From: an uncultured Eubacteriales bacterium
Lineage (GTDB): Bacteria; Bacillota; Clostridia; Oscillospirales; Oscillospiraceae
Assembly (NCBI GenBank): GCA_902496595.1
Contig: CABVBV010000038.1
Location: 1-15,260 of the forward strand
DNA length: 15,260 bases
Direction: 5' to 3'
This document shows positions 7,962 to 14,721 of the stretch, piece after piece (the stretch's first letter is position 1; every line of letters begins with the position of its first letter). The notes under the pieces are model-generated. The model saw nothing but the letters and a program-made list of their open reading frames with translations. It searched no databases and was not told where the DNA came from. The position numbers were made by a program, and so were the translations under genes.

Positions 7962-8444
7962 TTATGCGTTCTCTACCGACAGGATGGTGAATTTCATCTC
8001 CCCGGCCGGGGCTTCGATAGTCACCGTCTCCCCGACCTTATGGCCCAGCAGGCCCCTGCCTATCGGGCTCTCGTCCGAGATGCGGCCGGACATCGGGTTG
8101 GCCTCCTGAGAGCCGACGATCTGGTACTCCAGCTCCTCGTTCTCGTCCACGTCCAGGAGCCTTATCCTGCTGCTGAGCGCAACGGTGCCCCTGTCCATCT
8201 CGGTCTTTTCTATTATCTCAGCTTTCTCGATGAGCGCCTTGAGCTCGGCAATTTTGGAGTACAGCTTGCCCTGCTCCGTTTTCGCCTCGTCGTACTCGCT
8301 GTTCTCGGACAGGTCGCCGAAGGAACGCGCCTCCTTGATAAGCTCGGAGACCTCCTTCTCTCTGACGGTCTCGAGATAGTGCAGCTCCTCCTTTATCTCA
8401 TCGTAGCGCTCCTGACTCATCTTGTACTTGCTTTCGGCTGCCAT
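7962..8444 (-). CDS. greA: Transcription elongation factor GreA
   Basis: GreA rescues backtracked RNA polymerase by stimulating cleavage of the transcript 3' end. The product has the normal length of 160 residues. The N-terminal antiparallel coiled coil (about 8-78) carries the tip acidic residues D44 and E47 in the signature ARSFGDLSENSEYDEAK. The C-terminal FKBP-like domain (about 83-157) contains ISDESPIGRGLLGHKVGE. The ATG at 8444 has GAGAGGAAG six bases upstream; M9 is a less likely start without such a site. It is the first gene of the greA-lysS-hydrolase unit, with its own promoter about 40-70 bases upstream. Confidence 0.97.
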   Translation of the reverse strand: MAAESKYKMSQERYDEIKEELHYLETVREKEVSELIKEARSFGDLSENSEYDEAKTEQGKLYSKIAELKALIEKAEIIEKTEMDRGTVALSSRIRLLDVDENEELEYQIVGSQEANPMSGRISDESPIGRGLLGHKVGETVTIEAPAGEMKFTILSVENA

Positions 8445-8485
8445 CGTTATCTTCCTCTCAAATTATTATGATTTAGTACCGGAAC

Positions 8486-8514
8486 AGTTTATTACAACTG
8501 CCCAAATCTGTCAA
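8486..8514 (-). promoter_or_regulatory. Sigma-A-type promoter for greA-lysS
   Basis: On the minus strand a perfect -35 box TTGACA (8509-8514) is followed after exactly 17 bases by TAAACT (8486-8491, 4/6 match). It begins 10 bases after the S41 gene stop, and predicted transcription starts near 8479, giving a leader of about 35 bases. No hairpin terminator is visible between the S41 gene and this promoter, so readthrough from the upstream unit is possible. Confidence 0.7.
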
Positions 8515-8523
8515 CAAACTATA

Positions 8524-9708
8524 TCACCTGAGCAGCACGTCGGCCATGGCGGCGTCAAGCTGAGCGTCGCCGCTGCTCGTGAGCGCGACCTCGTTGCCAG
8601 GCCTCAGGCCGCCCTGCTCGGTCAGGTCGACCCGGTTCGGGGTCAGGTATTTGCCGGTGGAAATGTGTATCGCGCTGCCGTCCGAGAGCTCTATCGTCGT
8701 CTGGATGCGGCCCTTGCCCGTTGTGCGCTCGCCAACGACGCCGGCCCAGTTGTAATCCTGGAGCGCCGCCGCGAAAAACTCCGCCGCCGCGTAGGTATCC
8801 GAGTTCACGATGACGACCATCGGCATACTCAGGCAGACGTTATCGGAGCGCTCCACCGTCTCTTCTCCCGCCTCGTTCACAGACACGAGGATGTCGCCGC
8901 TCGGCAGCAGATAGTCCAGAACCTCGACCATCTCCGAATACAGCCCGCCAGGATTTGAACGCACATCGAACACGAACCTCTGCGCGCCGCTCTCCAGCAG
9001 GCTCTCGATGGCGCTAATCACAAGCTCGGCAGAGCCGGAGTCGAAGCTCGTTATCTTGACATAGCCTATCTCCCCGTCCTTCATCGAGTAGCTCACGGGG
9101 TTCGTGTAAACAAGGGTGCAGTCTACCGTAAGGTTCTGCTGGTCTCCGTCCAGATTTATTATCGTCACCGCGACGCTCTTGCCCAGGTTGGCGCTGATGA
9201 AGCTCCTGGCATCGCCGACCGTCATATTGGTGAGATCCTTTTCCGCGACCGAGATGATGATATGGCCCGCCTTTATGCCCGCGTTCTCCGCAGGGGAACC
9301 GGAACTTACCCCCAGCACTTTGAAGCCGCCGGTCTCCGCGTCCTTGTCTATCGACACGCCGAGGCCGGTATACTGGTTGGCGGAGTACAGCTTATAGGCC
9401 GCGTACTCCGACGGGCTCATGTAGTAGCTCCACTTGTCTCCCAGCCCGGTCACCATTGCGGCAAAGGCCGCCGACGAGACGGCTTCCTCGTCCACGTCTC
9501 CGACGTAATTCTGGTCGATGGCGTTCTTGATCTCAAGGTACTTCATCGCTTGGTTGTAATTGTCCCCTGTGCCTATCTTATCGCGCTCGTTCCTGACCGT
9601 GGCCACGTAGGTGATGCCCACGGCCAGCCCGCAGATGATTATAAACGCCAGCAGAGGTATCTTTATGCCGAAAAATGCGCGCAGGAGCCCGCCAAATCTG
9701 TTTTTCAT
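8524..9708 (-). CDS. S41-family (CtpA-like) protein with PDZ domain, catalytic serine replaced by alanine
   Basis: A 394-residue homologue of carboxy-terminal processing proteases, which cleave extracytoplasmic proteins and often control cell-wall hydrolases. A short cytoplasmic N-terminus and one membrane segment (about 17-37) anchor it, with the rest outside. A helical region (about 50-108) leads to a PDZ domain (about 110-195, TGLGVSI ... SPAENAGIKAGHII) and the S41 core (about 205-370). The core has GEIGYVKITSF, DVRSNPGG, VGERTTGKGRIQ and YLTPNR. The dyad lysine is K332 and the usual glutamine is Q336. The nucleophile motif reads NSDTYAAAEFFAA, where related proteins have Ser; A307 (codon GCG, 8788-8790) stands at that place. 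No frameshift or stop is present, so it is probably a folded pseudoprotease. GGGAGGAAG precedes the ATG. It is the last gene of the ftsE-ftsX-M23 unit. Confidence 0.88.
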   Translation of the reverse strand: MKNRFGGLLRAFFGIKIPLLAFIIICGLAVGITYVATVRNERDKIGTGDNYNQAMKYLEIKNAIDQNYVGDVDEEAVSSAAFAAMVTGLGDKWSYYMSPSEYAAYKLYSANQYTGLGVSIDKDAETGGFKVLGVSSGSPAENAGIKAGHIIISVAEKDLTNMTVGDARSFISANLGKSVAVTIINLDGDQQNLTVDCTLVYTNPVSYSMKDGEIGYVKITSFDSGSAELVISAIESLLESGAQRFVFDVRSNPGGLYSEMVEVLDYLLPSGDILVSVNEAGEETVERSDNVCLSMPMVVIVNSDTYAAAEFFAAALQDYNWAGVVGERTTGKGRIQTTIELSDGSAIHISTGKYLTPNRVDLTEQGGLRPGNEVALTSSGDAQLDAAMADVLLR

Positions 9709-9741
9709 GGTCTTCCTCCCATCCGCATATATATGCCGTTG

Positions 9742-9770
9742 TACGGGCGGCCTTTTTTCGGCCGCCCGTA
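9742..9770 (-). other. Strong GC-rich hairpin between the M23 and S41 genes
   Basis: TACGGGCGGCC (9742-9752) and its exact complement GGCCGCCCGTA (9760-9770) form an 11-bp stem with a 7-base loop, read on the minus strand as GAAAAAA. There is no T-run after it in either direction, so it is not a normal rho-independent terminator. The 88-base gap also holds the palindrome GCATATATATGC (9725-9736). The hairpin may protect or separate the upstream mRNA or set relative expression of the two genes; this is inference. Confidence 0.6.
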
Positions 9771-9796
9771 GTCAATATTCAAACCTCCGCCGAGGT

Positions 9797-11044
9797 TCAT
9801 TCATATATTACGTAGTTAGAGAAATAGCTGAGCGGATTCACCGTCGAACCGTTCACCCTTATCTCGAAGTGCAGGTGCGGCCCCGTCGCCCAGCCGGTCG
9901 AACCCACGTAGCCTATGACGTCGCCCTGCGTCACGTTCTGCCCCGCCGTCACGGCCAGGCTGCTCATGTGCGCGTAGAGCGTATAGTCGCCGTTCGAGTG
10001 GTAGATGGTCACGTAGTTGCCGTAGGACGAGCTGTAAGTGGCGACCGCCACGGTGCCGCTGTCCGCGGCCACTACGGCGGAACCCGCCGCCGCGCCGATG
10101 TCTATGCCCGTGTGCGGCCTGTCGTCCCCGAACAGCGGGTGCTCGCGCATACCGTAGGTGCTCGTCACGATATTGCAGGAGGGGCAGGGCCAGATATACG
10201 TCCCCGTCGCGGTCGAACCTGTGCCGGTATATTCCTGATTATTGTTCGCGGCCTCCTGCCTCGCGGCCTCCTCTTCGGCCTGCATCTGGGCGATGATGGC
10301 GTTTATCGAGGCCTGGGCCGCGGCCTCCGCCGCCTGCGCCTTGGCGTATTCCTCCTTGGCCTTGTCAATGTCGTTCTGGAGGGCGTTTATGACCTCGACT
10401 GCCGCCGCGATCTCTTCCTCAAGCTCCGCCTTCTCGGCCTCCAGGTTCTCCTGCTTCTCTCCAAGCTGCTCAAGCGTGGCCTCATACTCGGCCTTCACCC
10501 GCTCCGTGGTCTCCCGGGCTTCCTTGTACTGCTCATACAGCCGCTTGTCCGAGGCCATTATCTCGCCTATCATATCTATCGCCGAGATCACGTCGGATAG
10601 GCTGCGGCACTGGAACAGAATGTCAAGATATGTATAGCTGCCGTTCTCTTCCATGCTCCGCACGCGCTTCGCATACAGCTCGTACTGCTCTTCCTCGGTC
10701 TTCTCGGCCTCCTCGAGCTCCTTGGCCTTGTCGTCTATGAGCTTCGTATAGACCTCGATCTGCTCGTTTATAAGCTCGATCTCCTGCCTCGCCAGCTCGT
10801 TCTTCTCGTCCATGGCGGCTTTCTGCTCTATGACGTCCGCCTGTTGGGCCACGAGGTCGTTGATGTTCGCCTGGATGCTCTGCTGCTGGCTCTGGAGCTC
10901 TATCTTCTGCTGCTCCAGAGCGTCTATCTCATCCTGCCCACCTGCCGCGAAGGCCCCGAAAGAGCCCATCAGCGACACCACCAGCGTCACTATCATGATG
11001 AATGCCAGCGCAATGCAGATGGCGGATATGGTTTTTTTCTTCAT
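9797..11044 (-). CDS. Coiled-coil M23 peptidase, PcsB/EnvC-like FtsEX effector
   Basis: A secreted or membrane-tethered murein hydrolase of 415 residues. An N-terminal signal or anchor (KKK, then hydrophobic about 7-33, ending GAFAAGG) is followed by a long coiled coil (about 37-265) rich in Glu, Gln, Lys and Ala. The coil is interrupted by YTYLDILFQCRSLSDVISAI (about 138-156), the loop typical of PcsB/CwlO/EnvC proteins that dock on FtsX. The C-terminal M23 LytM domain (about 290-405) keeps the zinc ligands H311 and D315 (HTGID) and H392 (HLHFE), plus H359 (YAHMS) and H390. It therefore looks catalytically competent, unlike EnvC of E. coli, which is a degenerate activator. It starts 22 bases after the ftsX stop, with TAGGAGA eight bases before ATG. 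Position after ftsEX supports the role of FtsEX-gated endopeptidase. Confidence 0.9.
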   Translation of the reverse strand: MKKKTISAICIALAFIMIVTLVVSLMGSFGAFAAGGQDEIDALEQQKIELQSQQQSIQANINDLVAQQADVIEQKAAMDEKNELARQEIELINEQIEVYTKLIDDKAKELEEAEKTEEEQYELYAKRVRSMEENGSYTYLDILFQCRSLSDVISAIDMIGEIMASDKRLYEQYKEARETTERVKAEYEATLEQLGEKQENLEAEKAELEEEIAAAVEVINALQNDIDKAKEEYAKAQAAEAAAQASINAIIAQMQAEEEAARQEAANNNQEYTGTGSTATGTYIWPCPSCNIVTSTYGMREHPLFGDDRPHTGIDIGAAAGSAVVAADSGTVAVATYSSSYGNYVTIYHSNGDYTLYAHMSSLAVTAGQNVTQGDVIGYVGSTGWATGPHLHFEIRVNGSTVNPLSYFSNYVIYE

Positions 11045-11065
11045 GCTGTGTCTCCTATTTTCCGC

Positions 11066-11944
11066 TCAGACCTTCAGATAGTTCCTTATCGCGCTCGAAC
11101 CGCCGACCACGCCGACCAGGACGCCCACGCCCAGGTAAGCCGCCAGCAGCGGGTACATGACCGTCGAGAACGGCACGACGCTTATCAGCGTCCCCGTCAC
11201 ACCGGTCACTATCTTGCCGGTCACAAGATTGTACAGTCCCCACTCTATCAGGTACGCCAGGCCGCCGCCCAGGATACCGAGGATGAGGCCCTCGACGATG
11301 AACGGGCAGCGTATGAACCCGTTCGACGCGCCCACCATCTTCATTATCGCGATCTCCTCGCGCCGCGTGAACGTCGCCAGCTTTATCGTGTTCGACATGA
11401 TGAAGAACGACACGATGATGAGTATCACGATGAGTACGAGCGACACCACGCTGACGATGTTCCGCGCCGTGATGAACGCCTGCGCGTATTCCAGGTGCGC
11501 GTTCACGTCCGCAATGCCGTCCACTTTCTTGAGGTCTTCCTTCGTCTGGCTCATAAGGCTGATGTCCGTCAGGTGAATGACGTACCTGTGCCTGAAAGTC
11601 GAAGCGTCCAGGATCTCAAAGAGTTCCGGGTCATAATCCTCCTGGAAGTCCTCCAGTGCCTGCTCGTTCGTGATGAACTCCGTGCTCGCCACGTTCGGCA
11701 CCGCCTCGACGAGCGGCTGCAGCGCCTCGGCCTCCTCCAGCGTCAGCGCGTCGTCCACAAAGGCGACGACCTCGTTCTCGTCCTCAAGGCCCGCCAGCAT
11801 CTCGTTGATGTTCACGACCAACAGCCCGAAGCTCCCCATGATGATGAGGCAGGCCATGATTATCGTCACCGTCGCAAAGCTCATCAGCCCGTGGCTGAAG
11901 ATGCCGGTAAAGCCCGACTTTATCAAGTATCCCAGTCTATTCAT
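11066..11944 (-). CDS. ftsX: Cell division permease-like protein FtsX
   Basis: FtsX is the membrane partner of FtsE. It does not transport a substrate but passes ATP-driven conformational change to an extracellular murein hydrolase. The product is 292 residues with four predicted membrane segments (about 22-44, 163-185, 213-235 and 262-284). A large extracellular loop (about 45-160) is the docking site for a coiled-coil hydrolase. The FtsX core signature after segment 2 is present as SNTIKLATFTRREEIAIMKMVGASNGFI (residues 184-211, split here as SNTIKLATFTRR / EEIAIMKMVGASNGFI). The start overlaps the ftsE stop by 8 bases, so translation is coupled; no strong Shine-Dalgarno is seen. The next gene downstream encodes the probable effector. 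Confidence 0.95.
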   Translation of the reverse strand: MNRLGYLIKSGFTGIFSHGLMSFATVTIIMACLIIMGSFGLLVVNINEMLAGLEDENEVVAFVDDALTLEEAEALQPLVEAVPNVASTEFITNEQALEDFQEDYDPELFEILDASTFRHRYVIHLTDISLMSQTKEDLKKVDGIADVNAHLEYAQAFITARNIVSVVSLVLIVILIIVSFFIMSNTIKLATFTRREEIAIMKMVGASNGFIRCPFIVEGLILGILGGGLAYLIEWGLYNLVTGKIVTGVTGTLISVVPFSTVMYPLLAAYLGVGVLVGVVGGSSAIRNYLKV

Positions 11945-12623
11945 AGTTGTAGTACCCGTCCATTCCGTCGCTTATGACCTTGCCCTCGTCTATCGCCACG
12001 ACCCTCTTCGAGAAGGCGTTCACAAGCTCCTTTTCGTGCGTGACCACCAGCACCGTCGTGCCCAGCTCGTTTATCTTCTCGAGCAGGAGCATGAGCTCCA
12101 GGCTGCGCACGGGGTCAAGGTTGCCCGTAGGCTCGTCCGCGATTATCATCCTCGGGCTGTTCACCAGCGCCCTCGCTATCGCTACGCGCTGCTGCTCGCC
12201 TCCGGAGAGCTCCTGCGGGTACCGCTTCTCGCGGCCCTTCAGGCCCACCAGCTCCAGCACATAGGGTACGCGCTCCTTGATGTCCTTGTTCTTCGCGCCT
12301 ACAACTCGCATTGCAAAGGCAACGTTGTCGTACACCGTCATCTTGTCGATGAGCCTGAAGTCCTGAAAGATGACGCCCAGCGTCCGGCGCAGCTTCGGCA
12401 GCTTCCGCCGCTTTATCCTGCGCATATCGAAGCCGTTCACGGTGATCTCGCCGCCCACGGCCTGTACCTCGCCGGTGAGGAGCTTTATTATCGTCGTCTT
12501 GCCCGAGCCCGAAGGCCCGACCAGAAACACGAACTCGCCCTCGTGTATCTCGATGTCTACGCCGTTGAGCGCCTCTGTCCCGCTGCTGTCGTAGATCATC
12601 CTCACGTTGTTCATCTGAACCAT
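11937..12623 (-). CDS. ftsE: Cell division ATP-binding protein FtsE
   Basis: FtsE is the cytoplasmic ATPase of the FtsEX complex. The product is 228 residues, the family norm. Walker A is GPSGSGKTT (36-44, K42), the Q-loop is FQD (Q87), the ABC signature is LSGGEQQRVAIARAL (139-153), Walker B is MIIADEP (D163, E164) and the switch histidine is H196 in VVTHEKEL. Close FtsE hallmarks include IFQDFRLIDKMTVYDNVAFA-type sequence at 85-104. The ATG has GGAGG eight bases upstream. It lies 28 bases downstream of the PucR-like regulator gene and overlaps ftsX, so all belong to one unit. Confidence 0.97.
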   Translation of the reverse strand: MVQMNNVRMIYDSSGTEALNGVDIEIHEGEFVFLVGPSGSGKTTIIKLLTGEVQAVGGEITVNGFDMRRIKRRKLPKLRRTLGVIFQDFRLIDKMTVYDNVAFAMRVVGAKNKDIKERVPYVLELVGLKGREKRYPQELSGGEQQRVAIARALVNSPRMIIADEPTGNLDPVRSLELMLLLEKINELGTTVLVVTHEKELVNAFSKRVVAIDEGKVISDGMDGYYNYE

Positions 12624-12651
12624 TTACCGATCCTCCGTTTGTCCCCGATGC

Positions 12652-13746
12652 TCAGTATTTTGAGGTGTTCTGCGTGTCGAGGTATTTTTTGACCATCATC
12701 GCGACCTTGAACACTATTGCATGGTCAAACTCGCGCAAGTCCAAGCCGGTGATCTTCTTAATCTTTTCAAGCCGGTACACCAGCGTGTTCCGGTGTACAT
12801 ACAGCTTGCGGCTTGTCTCCGAAACGTTCAGGTTGTTCTCAAAGAACTTGTTTATCGTCTCCAGCGTATCAGAATCCAGCGCCTCTATCGGATTCTTCTT
12901 GAAGACTTCGGACAGGAACATCTCGCACAGCGTCGTCGGCAGCTGATAGATTATCCTGCCTATGCCCAGGTTCTCATAGTTTATTATCGACTTCTCCGTG
13001 TCGAACACCTTGCCGACCTCGATGGCGACCTGGGCTTCCTTGTACCTGTCGGCCAGCTCCCGCAGATGATACGCCGTCGTGCCTATGCCGATGACCGTCT
13101 TCACCAGCAGCTCGCTCTTCACCGCAGCCTCGATGTTCTCCGCGACCGTGATGATGTCCTCCGGCCGCTCCTCCCTCGTCAGCTCCTTTATGACGACTAT
13201 ATCCGTCTCGCTGACGGAGAGCACGAAGTCCCTCTGCCTGTCCGGGAACAGGCTCTGGATGACTTCAAGCGCCGCAACGTCCGAACGCTCCAACTGCCGG
13301 ACAAGGAACACCGCCCTCGGCACGTCGGTAACAAAGTGGAGCTCCTTCGCACGAACATACACGTCTCCCGGAAGTATATTGTCCGAGATGATGTTCTTCA
13401 CAAAGGTGGCTTTATTATGCTTCTCCTCGTAGTTCGTCCTGGCCTCGTTCATCGCCACCGAAGCCATAATGCAGAGGCTCCTCGAGGTAGCGTCATGCCC
13501 CGCCACGAACACGGCATAATCGAACCTGGTGCCCGTTACGCCCAGAAGTTTATATGTTCTGACGGAAGAAGTGAAAATTTGTTCCATATTGTCCGCGAGC
13601 GCCGCCTGCATATCGTCCAGATGCGAGCCTATCATTGAAAGCTCGCTGCACGCTATAACAAAGCCCTGCTCGTCCGCTACGCCGATCGACCTGTCCGTCG
13701 CTTCCTTCATCTGTACGATTACGCTCTGAAACACCCTGCTTGACAT
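12652..13746 (-). CDS. PucR/CdaR-family transcriptional regulator
   Basis: A 364-residue DNA-binding regulator. The N-terminal ~110 residues (VIVQMKEATDRSIGVADEQG, CSELSMIGSHLDDM) resemble the putative sugar-diacid recognition domain of CdaR. A central region (about 138-260, PRAVFLVRQLE ... VVIGIGTTAYHLRELADRYKEA-like) matches the GGDEF-like domain of the CdaR/PucR group. The C-terminal PucR helix-turn-helix (about 300-350) has NLNVSETSRKLYVHRNTL and VYRLEKIKKITGLDL. The ligand cannot be inferred. The ATG has GGGAGGAAAC upstream. No catabolic gene lies nearby; instead ftsE starts 28 bases after its stop, which suggests that it is cotranscribed with, and may tune, a cell-division and wall-hydrolysis module. 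Its own promoter region holds two inverted repeats. Confidence 0.85.
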   Translation of the reverse strand: MSSRVFQSVIVQMKEATDRSIGVADEQGFVIACSELSMIGSHLDDMQAALADNMEQIFTSSVRTYKLLGVTGTRFDYAVFVAGHDATSRSLCIMASVAMNEARTNYEEKHNKATFVKNIISDNILPGDVYVRAKELHFVTDVPRAVFLVRQLERSDVAALEVIQSLFPDRQRDFVLSVSETDIVVIKELTREERPEDIITVAENIEAAVKSELLVKTVIGIGTTAYHLRELADRYKEAQVAIEVGKVFDTEKSIINYENLGIGRIIYQLPTTLCEMFLSEVFKKNPIEALDSDTLETINKFFENNLNVSETSRKLYVHRNTLVYRLEKIKKITGLDLREFDHAIVFKVAMMVKKYLDTQNTSKY

Positions 13747-13862
13747 TTTTTGTTTCCTCCCTGCTTCTTCTCAGACGTCCCTCGAGGCAGTTTCCCCTCA
13801 CCCTCGGCGGCTGCCGTCGGCTTTAGTTATAATACACAATATTACTCGATTTTGCGCCTAAC

Positions 13863-13891
13863 ATAATAATACATTTCTGTGCAAATTTCAA
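13863..13891 (-). promoter_or_regulatory. Sigma-A-type promoter for the pucR-like/ftsE/ftsX/M23/S41 unit
   Basis: On the minus strand TTGAAA (13886-13891, 5/6 match) and TATTAT (13863-13868, 5/6 match) are separated by exactly 17 bases. Transcription would begin near 13856, leaving a leader of about 110 bases with a GC-rich stretch before the regulator start at 13746. The -35 box lies inside a perfect inverted repeat, so a bound repressor would block it. Confidence 0.65.
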
Positions 13892-13900
13892 TAGAAATTT
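13883..13900. promoter_or_regulatory. Perfect inverted repeat overlapping the -35 box (possible operator 1)
   Basis: AAATTTC (13883-13889), spacer AATA, GAAATTT (13894-13900): arms of 7 bases with full complementarity. It contains the predicted -35 hexamer. It lacks a following T-run and so is unlikely to be a terminator. Candidate binding site of the adjacent PucR/CdaR-like regulator by position only. Confidence 0.5.
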
Positions 13901-13919
13901 ATGTTCTTTTTGTGAACAT
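13901..13919. promoter_or_regulatory. Perfect inverted repeat abutting the first (possible operator 2)
   Basis: ATGTTC (13901-13906), spacer TTTTTGT, GAACAT (13914-13919): 6-base arms, directly touching the preceding repeat and just upstream of the predicted -35 box. It may be a second operator or activator site; its sequence differs from the first repeat, so two proteins are possible. Confidence 0.45.
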
Positions 13920-13966
13920 TTTTGATTCGACTGGTTAAATGGCACAAATTAGGCAAATGCAATCGT

Positions 13967-14677
13967 TCAAAATTGCGTTAGGACAGCCAACAAGTCCGAT
14001 TTGTGCAGCTCGCACAGGCTTCCCGGCTCGGAATCGTCTCCGAGCTCCAGTCCGCCTATGGAAAGTCTTCGCAGTTCCAGGACTGGTTTGCCCACGGCCG
14101 CAAGCATACGTTTTACCTGGTGATATTTCCCTTCGCGTACTCTGACGAGGCAGCGTCCCGGGCCGCACGGTTCAAGTTTCGCCGGAAGGCAGCGAGTTCC
14201 GTCGGCCAGTTCTACGCCCTCTGCAAAGCGGTCTGCGTCCTCGACCGTAACATCTCCGTCTGTCTTCGCGAGATAGCATTTTTCTATATTCGACTTTGGA
14301 GAAATGACTCTATGGGCGAAGTCGCCGTCGTTTGTAAGGAGCAGCAGGCCGGTGGTATCCCTGTCCAAGCGTCCGACTGTGAAGAGGCCGAGTCTCTGGA
14401 ACTCCTCGGGCAGCAGCTGCAGCACGGTCGGGAGCTTCCTATCCTCGTTCGCGCAGACGTAACCTGCGGGCTTGTCCATCATGAAGTAGCGGTATTCAGA
14501 GCAATCCAGTTTCTGTCCGTCGACTTCAATGCCGGCATCCCGGTCGAATCTCTGCTCCGGGGTGCGGACTGTCCTGGAGTTGACGGAGACGCGTCCGGCT
14601 CTAATCAAGGCTTTCGCCTCGCTTCTCGAGTACAGGCCGCTGTCGGATATGAGCTTATCCAGTCTCTCGCAAGTCAT
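13967..14677 (-). CDS. RsuA-family pseudouridine synthase (16S rRNA type)
   Basis: The enzyme isomerises a uridine to pseudouridine in rRNA; RsuA acts on U516 of 16S rRNA, but the RluB/E/F relatives act on 23S, and the exact site cannot be read here. The product is 236 residues, close to E. coli RsuA. The N-terminal S4 RNA-binding domain (about 4-50) has RLDKLISDSGLYSRSEAKALI. The catalytic domain follows, with YFMMDKPAGYVCA and GRLDRDTTGLLLLTNDG (catalytic D105). The C-terminal motif is REGKYHQVKRMLAAVGKPV. The ATG has AAGGAGG seven bases upstream. It is transcribed away from the DUF4830-type gene, with only 44 bases between the two start codons. No clear terminator follows it before the regulator promoter. 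Confidence 0.92.
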   Translation of the reverse strand: MTCERLDKLISDSGLYSRSEAKALIRAGRVSVNSRTVRTPEQRFDRDAGIEVDGQKLDCSEYRYFMMDKPAGYVCANEDRKLPTVLQLLPEEFQRLGLFTVGRLDRDTTGLLLLTNDGDFAHRVISPKSNIEKCYLAKTDGDVTVEDADRFAEGVELADGTRCLPAKLEPCGPGRCLVRVREGKYHQVKRMLAAVGKPVLELRRLSIGGLELGDDSEPGSLCELHKSDLLAVLTQF

Positions 14678-14707
14678 AACAGGGCCTCCTTGGCAATATA
14701 CTTAAAC

Positions 14708-14714
14708 GGGAGGG
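14708..14714 (+). promoter_or_regulatory. Ribosome binding site supporting a GTG start
   Basis: GGGAGGG lies 7 bases before GTG at 14722. An ATG at 14715 is in another frame and too close to the site, so GTG is the start of the DUF4830-type gene. Confidence 0.65.
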
Positions 14715-14721
14715 ATGTCCC

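Noticed and set aside
9725..9736. GCATATATATGC as a -10 box for a separate S41 gene promoter
   Set aside because: The place of the -35 box falls in the GC-rich hairpin with no match, so a palindrome or spacer is the safer reading.
10844..11977. Plus-strand open frame of 377 codons opposite the M23 and ftsX genes
   Set aside because: Spans two secure minus-strand genes and their gap; Arg/His/Asp-rich with no domain.
13920..13966. Terminator after the rsuA-like gene
   Set aside because: No GC stem followed by a T-run on the minus strand; the nearby inverted repeats are AT-rich and lack a T-run.
14695..14702. Overlapping -10-like boxes TATACT (plus) and TATATT (minus) between the divergent genes
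   Set aside because: Transcription from either would start on or next to the ribosome binding site, and no fitting -35 box is present.
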